From Stomoxys calcitrans (lineage: Eukaryota; Arthropoda; Insecta; Diptera; Muscidae): 64,000 nucleotides of DNA. The notes beneath the pieces are model-generated. The model saw only the letters and a list, made by a program, of their open reading frames with translations. It searched no databases and had not been told where the DNA came from. Each line of letters starts with the position of its first letter. Within the stretch, counting starts at the first letter, position 1. Positions 48,481 to 57,612 of this stretch are shown here, piece by piece. Where the stretch lies: assembly GCF_963082655.1 (NCBI RefSeq), contig NC_081555.1:20305643-20369642 (forward strand), given 5' to 3'. Position numbers and translations under genes: made by a program.

Positions 48481-49739
48481 TTGTCAAAGAAATACTCTTA
48501 AAAAAAGCATTGCCTATTTAAAGGGTTTATTACCTTAGGATAGATAAAATATTATTATTTTGCTTGTTAAGCTTTTTCATTAATGTTTTCTTGTTCCACA
48601 TATGTATATCATATCATTTCTTTATAAAAAAAAAATTCGTGAATATAGGGTATACTTTTAGGCTACAGAAAATTTAAAAAAAAATTGTTCGATTATTATA
48701 TTTTTGTGGGAAAGTTAACACGGTTTACATTGTTTATACTGTTTTGAACAATTTCTTAAAAAAAAACACAAAAGAATTTTCTAACCTTTTTTAAAATGTT
48801 GCCTACTTTAAGGCTTTACAACTGTTTTATGCTCCTTATGGCTCTCACAATTTTCTATACATTTTCTTTAAACAATTTTTCTATAGTCATTTCTTTTTTT
48901 ATTTTTATACAGAGATTATTCACGAGAAATTTTCAAAACTACTTTAAAAAAATATGTTAAATTTTTTCTGCCTACTTCTAGGCTAAACACTTTACAACAT
49001 GCTTAGAGATGTTTTGCTTGGTATTATTTATTTTTTGTGTGTAACACCAATTAAATTGATTTCCATTTTATTTCAGCTTTTAAACAAATTCCTAAAACTC
49101 TTGTTCCAGTGCTAATTTATGTTTGTTCATAAAAATGCTGCCTAGTTTTAGGCTTCATTTCTTAGAAACAATTCTTAAGGCTTTTCACACTTTTTTTGCT
49201 GAAGCTTACCTTGTTCTAGAAATTACATTGAATTCCTGTTTTGTTTTTTTTTTTCCTAAAAATAATTTCCTTAATTTATTTTCCTATTGAGTTGAGGATT
49301 CTTTTTCAAAAAAAAAAAAAAAAAACATTGCCTACCTTAAGGCTTTTTATATTTTGAACTTTTTTAAGTTCAACTTAAAAGTCTTTCAATTTCTTTCTTT
49401 TAATTTCTTATACTAATCCAATTACTTTGGGCTCTTTATCGAAGCGCAAATAATTGGAAAATTTCTACAGTTTTGCTTTCCATTTTTCATTTTTGTAGGA
49501 AGCAAATACAAAAAAAAATACAAAACTGAACCAAAACTTCCATTTAGCAATGTGATTGTCATTTACGGGCCAAATTTAACACACAAAAAAATGAACAATA
49601 TCGATTTGTTAGGATCTTTGAAAATCCTCTATAGTCCAGTAGGGGGCGTTGGTGTGAAAAATACCTTCATCCAATTATGTGCAATAAAACTAATTGCTTT
49701 ATTTTTTTCTGATGTTTTCTTGCTTTTCTTTCATTATAG
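48481..49739 (+). other. AT-rich region upstream of the channel-like exon
   Basis: A/T-rich DNA holding the evenly spaced motif set. It ends with a pyrimidine-rich TTTTCTTGCTTTTCTTTC and ATTATAG at 49733-49739, a good splice acceptor. If used, this region is an intron joining an upstream exon outside or further left in the window. Confidence 0.5.
48650..49343 (+). promoter_or_regulatory. Evenly spaced GCCTACTTTTAGGC-type motif set
   Basis: Five + strand copies: GTATACTTTTAGGC (48650-48663), GCCTACTTTAAGGC (48801-48814), GCCTACTTCTAGGC (48970-48983), GCCTAGTTTTAGGC (49140-49153) and GCCTACCTTAAGGC (49330-49343). Starts are 151, 169, 170 and 190 bp apart. The last four are near-palindromic GCCT...AGGC versions of the Su(Hw)-like motif. 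The DNA between them is not an obvious tandem repeat. Confidence 0.5.
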
Positions 49740-50082
49740 AATTTCACGGTCCATGAAGTTGCACAGCCAAAAAATAACAAAAACACAAAAAACCCAAAAA
49801 AGGAAGACTGACCTGCTGCTGGGCCCAGAGTACACCACAAACAAAAGCACACTAATGGGGGAGGAGAAGAGACACAATTTTAATCACTTTCCATAATAAA
49901 CGAAAACGGAAGAAAAACTGCCAGCAAAACCGGAAAAGAAAAACTCAACCCAAACGAGGGACTGAAAGACACTCCGGAAACCTGGCCATTATCAAAAAGG
50001 AAACAAGCATAACCAACGTTAACCCTCCCACATTGATGGGTGCGCTTTACCCAATGACCACAAATGCAAAACTATTGCCAAC
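49740..50082 (+). other. Probable 5' untranslated part of the channel exon, with uORFs
   Basis: Runs from the predicted splice acceptor at 49739 to the main start. It has fewer T-runs than its surroundings. Two upstream frames exist: ATG at 49754 with about 47 codons ending at 49896, and ATG at 50036 with 16 codons whose TGA (50084-50086) overlaps the main ATG as ATGA. Transcription start is unknown. Confidence 0.45.
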
Positions 50083-51193
50083 ATGAATATGGATCCCTCG
50101 CAGCATCAACAATACTCCCTGGTCTCTGGAATACCGGCACCCCCACAAGGCTCATCCTCCGCAAACTCGCTATGCACCACGGCCATGTCGTCTTCCCTCA
50201 ACTCCAGCGGGGAGTATGTAAATGTACCCTCATCATATGTGACAATAGGCATGATGCCACCACCACCCACCTCTTCGGGTGGGTCCATGATGGCCACAAA
50301 CATATCAACGCCCAACTCATCGACAACGACATTTAAGACACCTTTGCTGCCCATGCCCACCTTGGAAGACATTGAGGGTGGCCTGGGCCCCAGCAATACA
50401 GGGCAAACAGGCATGCCACCGGGCATTTTGAAATATCCCACGTCAACGTCAAGTGCGGTCATTATGCCTCCACCACCACAAGGCATGGGACCGGGGCCAC
50501 CACCACCTCCATCAGCTTCCTCCATGACAGCACTGACATCGCCTCCGCCGCCTGTTGGATCCAATATGTCCTCGCATCATGCCTCCTCACCCCTAGTATC
50601 AGCTGCACATATGTCAATACCACCGCCACCTAGTAATTTATCCTTGGGTCCAACCTCGGCAGTGACGGCCCTCCCTACCGGCTCCTTGGTGGATGCCTCA
50701 ACATGTGGTACCCTTAAGAGTTCTGCCAAATTACAAACACCCGCCAACCTGAATGCAGCAGCAGCAGCATCAGTCGCCTCAGTGTCAGTGTCATCATCAA
50801 CATCTGCACCCTGCGCCGCCTCAGCCATTGCGGTGCCCAGCAATTGCACCAACATCAACACACCCAGCAGCAGTACAGTGCCTTTGAATCTTCACAGTAC
50901 CACTGCCAACTCCAGCAAGACAAGCAGTAGAAGTAATTTACATCACCGACCCGCCTCACCGAAATGTTGCTCCTGCTTTGGTGGTGGTGGTGGTTCATCG
51001 TCGTCAGGGCCAAACAATCGAGGAGGACGTAACTCAACCAAATCCTCATCGATATCAATGAAATCGTCGGCCAACAACTACACGCACAAGAAAGGACACA
51101 AAGGCCATAGTCGTCGCAATGTGCAGACCTTTTGGTCGGCTGTGCTAACCAATTTGGGCATTTGTGCTTTATTATTGGCCTATACGCTTTTGG
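50083..51193 (+). CDS. First coding exon of a probable two-pore-domain potassium channel (partial)
   Basis: About 370 codons open from an ATG in a good fly context (CCAACATG) to a perfect donor, TTG G|GTAAGT, at 51193/51194 (phase 1). Residues 1-335 are low complexity: Pro-rich runs (PPPP at about 60, 127, 137, 150, 178), Ser/Ala/Thr-rich stretches, an AAAAA run, CCSCFGGGGG near 297, then a basic KKGHKGHSRR segment. A single hydrophobic helix follows, FWSAVLTNLGICALLLAYTL then LG, starting near residue 349. A long cytoplasmic N-terminus, basic flank and a first helix with LG(I/L)CALLLAYTLLG fits TM1 of insect K2P channels; the pore would lie in later exons, not in this window. Base composition is GC-richer than all neighbouring DNA and codon use looks genuine. 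The family call rests on one helix, so another membrane protein is possible. Confidence 0.7.
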
Positions 51194-51409
51194 GTAAGTG
51201 TACTCTTTTAGAGTTACCATTTCTTTAAATAATGAAAAACAAAACTCATGATAAACGGCAAGGAATTAACGCATTAAAAAAAATTATTTTAAAAAAAGTT
51301 GCACTACTGAAAAAACGATTCCAAATTTTAAAAATTTTCAATTTTGAAAAAAATTTAATTTAGAAAAAATTTTAAATTTTGAAAAAATATATCTATTTAA
51401 GAAAAAATT

Positions 51410-51450
51410 GCCTGCTTTTAGGCTGAAATTGTGTTGCATACTTTTGGAGG
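51410..51450 (+). promoter_or_regulatory. Paired Su(Hw)-like module 1
   Basis: GCCTGCTTTTAGGC (51410-51423) is followed by GTGTTGCATACTTTTGG (51431-51447). The second contains TGTTGCATACTT, an exact match to YRYTGCATAYYY. The flanks (TGAAATT between, GAAATATGGGGCAAAAGGC after) are conserved in module 2. Confidence 0.55.
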
Positions 51451-52281
51451 GGGAAATATGGGGCAAAAGGCAGGCACAAAAAGTATTTCAACATATTTTT
51501 TGTAGAAAAATTAGTCAACATGGTATCTCAATTTTAAAAAAATTTTCAAATTTGAAAAAATTTTAAATTTTGAAAATAAAATTTATTTTGAAAAAATATT
51601 CAATTTTGAAGAAATATTCAATTTTGAAGAAATTTTAAATTTTGAAAAAATTTTAAATTTTGAAATCATTTTCAACTTAAAAAATTTTTAAGAAAAGCAT
51701 TTCAACATTTTTTTTTTTCAGAAAAATTAGTGAACATGGTATCTCAAATTTGAAAAATTTTCAATTTTGAAAAAAAAAATTATTTTGAAAAAATTTATTT
51801 TGAAAAAATTTTAAATTTTGAAGAAATTTTAAATTTTGAAGAAATTTTAAATTTTGAAAAAATTTTAAATTTTGAAAAAATTTTAAATTTTGAAAAAATT
51901 TTAAATTTTGAAAAAATTTTAAATTAAGAAAAATTTTCAACTTAAAAAATTTTTAAATTTTGAAAACATTGAAAATTTTAAAAAAATTTTCAATTTTAAA
52001 AATATCTTCAATTTTGAAAAAAATTTTAAATTTTGAAAACATTTAAAATTTTGAAAAAATTTAAAATTTTGAACAACCTTTCAATTTTAAAGAAATGTTG
52101 CAATTTTGAACAAATTTTCAATTTTGAAAAAATTTTCAATATTGAAAAAATTTTAAATTTAAAAAAAATCAATTTTGAAAAAAATTTAAATTTTGAAAAA
52201 AATTTCAATTTTGGAAAAAAATTTCAGTATTGAAAAAATTTTAAATTTTAAAAAAAATTTAGTAATTTTTTAGAAAAAATT

Positions 52282-52320
52282 GCCTGCTTTTAGGCTGAAA
52301 TTGTGTTGCATACTTTTGGG
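52282..52320 (+). promoter_or_regulatory. Paired Su(Hw)-like module 2
   Basis: GCCTGCTTTTAGGC (52282-52295) and GTGTTGCATACTTTTGGG (52303-52320) repeat module 1 with the same spacing, again with an exact YRYTGCATAYYY match. The about 85-bp block is a duplicate of 51400-51485 set in otherwise simple A/T-run DNA. Confidence 0.55.
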
Positions 52321-53129
52321 AAGGAGGAATATGGAGCAAAAAGCAGGCAACAAATATATTTATGTGTCTTTTTTGTAGAAAAATTAGTCAACATGGAATT
52401 TTTATAAAAAAAAAGGTTATTTTATTTTGCAAAATTTTGCTAAAAAAAATTTCCGTAATTTTCATTGACAGTTAAAATTTTATTTGTTTAGAAAATCTTG
52501 TCTTAAACGATTTTTAAAGAAATTTTTTTTTTCAAAACCGTATTTGTATAGGAAATTTTTTTTAAAAAATTTCATTTTTATAGAAAGTTTTTAAAAAATA
52601 TGTTTTGTGTTGGATTTATTTGTCCAAATTTCAAAAAAATTTCATACTTCAAAAAAATTTTAAATCGTAAAAAATTTTCAATTTTAAAAAAATTTTCAAA
52701 TTTTAGAAAAAATTTCAATTTTAAAAAAATTTTCAATTTTAAAAAAATTTTCAATTAAAAAAAATTTTCAATTTTAAAAAAATTTTCAATTTAAAAAAAA
52801 AAATCAATTTAAAATAAATTTTCAATTTTAAAAAAAATTTTCAATTTTAAAAAAATTTTTCAATTTTAAAACAAATTTTCAAATTCTAAGCAAATTTCAA
52901 TTTTCAAAAAAAGTTCAACCTTGAAAAAATTTTCAAATTCTGAAAAAAATTTAAAATTTTGAAAAATTTTCAAATCTTGAAAAAATTTTAAGTAAATTTG
53001 GCTTTCTTTTTCTATTTGCATCTCCGATCATTGAGCTCGTCTCGAAAGAGAAACAAAAAAAAAATTGTAAAATTTTCAAATTTAAAAAAAAAATTCAAAT
53101 TTTAAAAAAAATTTAAATTTTAAAAAATT

Positions 53130-53805
53130 GTGGTCTATAGTGGCTCACAAAGTAAAATCGGAAGAGCTGTGTATGTGGGATCGATATCAGGTTATGGATT
53201 AATCCGTCCAGATTCAGACCATATTTGTCATGTATTCTGAAGGTCGTAAAAGATGTCGTTGTACAAAATTTCAGCCAAATCGTATTTGCATTGCGCCCTC
53301 TGGAGGCTTAAAAATATTATCAGGAGATCGGTTTTTATGGGACCTATATTAGGCTATATAGACCGATTTGAACCATATTTAGCACAGTTGTTGGAAGCCA
53401 TAATAAAACACCACATGCAACATTTCAGCCAAATCGGTTAATAATTACGCCCTCTAGCGGTTCAAGAAGCCAAGATCCCAGATCGGTTTATATGGGAGCT
53501 ATATTAGGTAAAGAAACGATTTGGACCATACTTGACACAGTTGTTGGAAGCCATAAAAAAACACCTCATGCAACATTTCAGTCAAATCGGATAATAATTG
53601 CGCCCTCTAGAGGCTAAAGAAGTCAAAATCCCAGATCGGTTTATATGGGAGCTATATCAAAACATGGAACGATTGGGTCCATTTACAAACCCAACCGACC
53701 TACACTAATAAGAAGTATTTGCGCAAAATTTTAAGCTTCTAACTTAACTTCTTCTGAAGTTAGCGTGCTCTCGACAGACAGACGGACGGACAGAGCTAGA
53801 TCGAA
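53130..53805 (-). mobile_element. DINE-1/HINE-like element 9, partial
   Basis: About four units (GCGCCCTCTGGAGGC, CGCCCTCTAGCGG, GATCGGTTTATATGGGAGCT) lead to a GACAGACAGACGGACGGACA microsatellite and AGAGCTAGATCGA near 53800. The TATACCC end is lost. It lies in the intron on the strand opposite to the gene. Confidence 0.65.
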
Positions 53806-55344
53806 GGCAAAATATTAAAAAAAAAATTTCATAAATGTGATAAAAATTGTGAAAAATTCTTAAATATTTGTGCATCGAATTTTGAAAAAAAATTTCAAAA
53901 TTCATAATTTTCAAATTTTTCAGACATTTTGGAAAATTTTTACATTTTGAGATTTTTTTTCAAATTTTGAGAATTTCTCTCCAAAAATTTTGCCTCGGTT
54001 GCAACCCTGCCTTCCACTGCCCCACGTCCACCTCCCAAAAAGGCCAACGTAGTTTTAGACATTCATATGCATGACCTTAAGTTGGCGCACAAGAAATTTC
54101 AGAGCTAAAGGCAGTGTTTTCGTTTCATAAAATATTTCCTTTTCCTTTCATTTCTTACTCGTCTCCTCTTTCGTTTTTTTTTATTTCGTTGTTCGTGGTG
54201 ATTGAGGCGAATGGCAAATATCTGGAAGGCATGAATGAATGATGTGCGGCCTAAAACTGCCTTAAGTTATGGCATATTTCAGAGTCCCTTTCAATTTGGG
54301 TCCAACACTTGCACACACTCACTCACCCATACAACACTTTGGGATAGCAGGATACTTGGGTGGTAGGTAGCAAGTAATGTAAACATTGACTAAAAACCAC
54401 AATTCCAGGAAGCAACCAAACATCCCACCCTCTGCTACAACAGCTTAATACCCTCTGACAAAGTAACAATAACCAAAATGCCTCTATACATAGGCATACA
54501 GATATACTAAAGAGTCGACTTCAACCGTATCAGTGCGGTTTAGTGAATGGTCGGTCGTTTTCCCGTTGCCATTGAGCACCTAAAAAATTTAATTAACAAC
54601 AAACAAGTTTACATATTTTATTGAAAATCGTGCCCAGCATAAAATGCAGAGTATACTTTTAGGCTGAACTGAACCTTAATAAAATTTGACAAAGACTTAG
54701 GCCTCACCATTCCTCCGCCACAACAATACCGAACAAACCCAACGTGCATTGTTTATGGCCGTATGGTCGTATTGTTTATTGTAAACAATCAAAAAAAAAA
54801 AAAAAAAGAAAAGTTTAGATGTTGGCAGAGGAAGAAGGCAAATAAAAATCTGCCATAATGCATCAACGACATGCGATGTAACTGCGCAAACAATAATCCA
54901 AAGGCAATTTGAGGTAAGCTTTAAGGGCTTATAAACCTGGTTGCATTGCCAAAAAAAAATAGGGAAATATGTAACTTTTATTGCACAAACTCTTACATGG
55001 GGTAATATAATTTCCTTAATATAATTACGCAAAACGTTGTAAGTTTTATGTCTTAAGAAGAAAAACAATTGCCTACTTTTAGGCGGACAATGTGTTGCAT
55101 ACCTTTTTGGAGGGGAAAATCCATGGGACAACAGTGAATTTTAACATGGAGGTGATAAGAGAAGGGAGAAAAAAAGGCTAGTTAAATAGAATGAACACAA
55201 AACCAAATGAATAAAAGAATAGTTCAAAAAATTTTCTCAAAAAAAAAAAAATTTTTTTTCAGAAAAAATTTTTTCTAATTTTTATTTTATACAAAATTAT
55301 GTAAAAATTTCATTTTTATAGAAAACGAGCCGAACCAAATTCGT
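53806..55344. other. Intronic DNA; no gene
   Basis: A/T-runs at 53815-53990, then single-copy-looking DNA with one motif copy GTATACTTTTAGGC (54651-54664) and module 3 at 55071. The 144-codon minus frame at 54697-55131 is interrupted by low-complexity Phe runs and has no domain. Confidence 0.55.
55071..55110 (+). promoter_or_regulatory. Paired Su(Hw)-like module 3
   Basis: GCCTACTTTTAGGC (55071-55084) followed by TGTGTTGCATACCTTTTTGG (55091-55110), the same order and similar spacing as modules 1 and 2. TGTTGCATACCT fits YRYTGCATAYYY exactly. The flanking sequence is less similar, so the pairing itself appears conserved. Confidence 0.55.
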
Positions 55345-55585
55345 GCCACTGTAGCCCATGTCCGTCTTTGACGCTGAACGCCTGCGTTCGAATCCTGGCG
55401 AGAACACCGAAAAAGTTTTAAAGCGGTGGTTATGCCCTCTTAATGCTGGCGACATTTGCGAGGTACCATGCCATGCATGGTCATGTACAAAATTCTCCCC
55501 AAAGAGATCCCAAAAAGGTCCCTTATCATTGAGTTTAAGCCTAAATCGGAAAGCACTCATTGATGTGTGAGAAGTTTGCCCGATT
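55345..55585 (+). mobile_element. tRNA-derived SINE, copy with damaged box A
   Basis: GCCACTGTAGCCCATGTCCG lacks the GCAGGGGTTAG part of box A, while box B GCGTTCGAATCCTGG is intact. The body continues with CTTAATGCTGGCGACATTTG, CCTTATCATTGAG and GCACTCATTGATGTGTGAG. The tail after 55585 is missing. Confidence 0.8.
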
Positions 55586-55679
55586 AGGGAGGTATTTTGA
55601 AGTGGGTGACCCCCAAACGCATGACTCTTCAATTGCATATTCAATTTCATTATTTTCTCTCAAGCACCTTTCGTTTGAG

Positions 55680-57612
55680 CCTTATATGGTCGTGGTTGGT
55701 CTATATATACATTTGCCGGGTTTTGTATAGCCCCCGAGGCATCTGAGCCCAATAATATAAACCGTATTTTGTTTAAGGTGTCCAGGTGATACCAATCTCC
55801 GATATCTGGTTTTTTTGAAAATTAGGGTAATGAGAAGTGCTTTTTAGGGGAGGGATGGCACCTCAGACATTTCGCCTCAAATATCATAATTAAATTTGAG
55901 TGTTACTCTCAAATCCCTTTAATTTGAGCCCCATATTGCCATGGTCGGTAAATATGAACCGAACTGGGGCGGGCACCGGCACTTTGCCCTGAAAACAGAT
56001 TTCAAATTCGTTCTTTACTCCCAAATACCGTTGATTTGAGCCCTATATTCAGTTTGCTTAAGGGTGCTTTAGGGCGTACCCCCAAATACTTGGCTCCATT
56101 CTCCGTTTTCTACTCTCAAATCTCTTTCTTTGAGTCCCATGTTCTCATAATGGGTCAATTAACCTATTTGACGTTTTTTTAGGAGAAAAAGCCCCAACTA
56201 GACTTGGACGCAAATTTTAATGTCGTATTCGCAATCTACTCCCAAATATCTTTCATTTGAGTCCCATATAGCCATGGCCGGCTAATATGCCTATTTGGGA
56301 GTATTTGAGGGTGGGACGACCCTTTCTTGGACCTAATTTTTTATACCATATTTGTAATCTACTACCCAATACTTTTCATTTGAGTCCCATATTGGCATGT
56401 TTAGAGGAGTTTTGGGGTTGGGGCGACCCGTTGGGTACTTGAACCCCAATTTTAATACGATATTCGTTTTCTAGTCTCCAATACCTTTCATTTGATACCC
56501 ATATTGTCGCGATCGGTCCACTCTTGATTTTGGGTGGTGTTTTGGAGATAAGGGGGAGGGTCCGCCTCCCTTCCGATATGTAAAAATTATAAAGCCTATG
56601 TTTCATTCCAGACAAACCTACACAATTTCCTAAAATTTTAAGAAAATCGGTTCAGCCGTTTTTGATTCTACGGAACAGACAAAAATCGAGTCCCATATAT
56701 TCGTCATTGGCTAATATGCCCATTTGAGGCGTTTTTGAGGGGGTGGGGTGACCCCCTATACTTCCATCAGATTTTGTATGCCAGATTCGTAATCTACTGC
56801 CGAAAACCTTCCATTTGAGACCCATATTGATAGGAACGTTCAATATGTTTGTGTGAAGGAATTTTGGGGTTGGGGCGGCCCGATGACTACTTAGGCCCAG
56901 TTATTAATGCCATATTCTTATTCTACTCTCCAATACCCTTCATTTGATACCCATATTGGCTCGGTTCACTTTTGATTTTCACGGAGGAGGGTGCGCCCCC
57001 TTCCAATATCAACAAATTATATAGCCTTCACCTCCTTCCTGACCATATACGTAATCTCCTCCCGAATACCTTTCATTCGAGTCCCATATTGTCATGATCG
57101 TCCAATAAATGTATTTTGGTCGATTTTGGGGATGTCTTTATCGGCCCACTTTTGATTTTAACGGAGGAGGGTCCGCCCCCTCCAACATCAACAAATTATA
57201 TAGCCTTCACCTCCTTCCTGACCATATACGTAATCTCCTCCCGAATACCTTTCATTCGAGCCCCATATTGTCATGATCGTCCAATAAACGTATTTTAGTC
57301 GATTTTGGGATGGGGCGACCGTCCAGTCACTTGGACCGAATTTTTAATGTGAAATTCGTACTCTAATCGTGAAAACCAGCCACCCAGTCAATTGGACGGA
57401 ATTTTTAATGTGAAATTCGTACTCTAATCATGAAAACCTTTCATTTAAGTCCCATATTGTCCCGATCGGTGCAATTTTATTTTTGGGTAGTGCGTTTAGG
57501 GTTAGGGGGAGGGTCCGTCCCCCTTCCGATATTGAAAAATTATATGGCCTATGTTTTCCTCCAGACCAACCTACACAATTTGTGAAAATTTCAAGGTAAT
57601 CGGTTGCGCCGT
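55680..57612 (-). repeat. About 180-bp repeat family, inverted copy
   Basis: Units carry CTTTCATTTGAGTCCCATAT, TTGTCATGATCGGTC and GATTTTGGG..GGGGCGACC, the complement of the family at 32320-33960. A boundary-like piece, AAATCGGTTCAGCCGTTTTT, occurs near 56645 and 57600. DINE-like element 10 begins directly after the second one. Confidence 0.75.

Larger units (their letters stand above)
51240..53130. repeat. A/T-run repeat (AAATTTTGAAAAAATTTT type)
   Basis: Irregular repetition of 16-18-bp units alternating AAATTTT, GAAAAAATTTT and CAATTTT, covering most of 1.9 kb. Two motif modules (51400-51485 and 52271-52355) lie within it as islands of complex sequence. Frames at 52026-52233 on both strands are repeat translations. 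Confidence 0.85.

Noticed and set aside
50106..51220. Minus-strand frames opposite the channel exon (152, 94 and 121 codons)
   Set aside because: Shadows of the GC-rich exon; the plus-strand frame has a good start context, a splice donor and a recognisable helix.
54697..55131. Minus-strand frame of 144 codons
   Set aside because: It contains a Phe run from a poly-A tract and crosses a Su(Hw)-like module; no domain.
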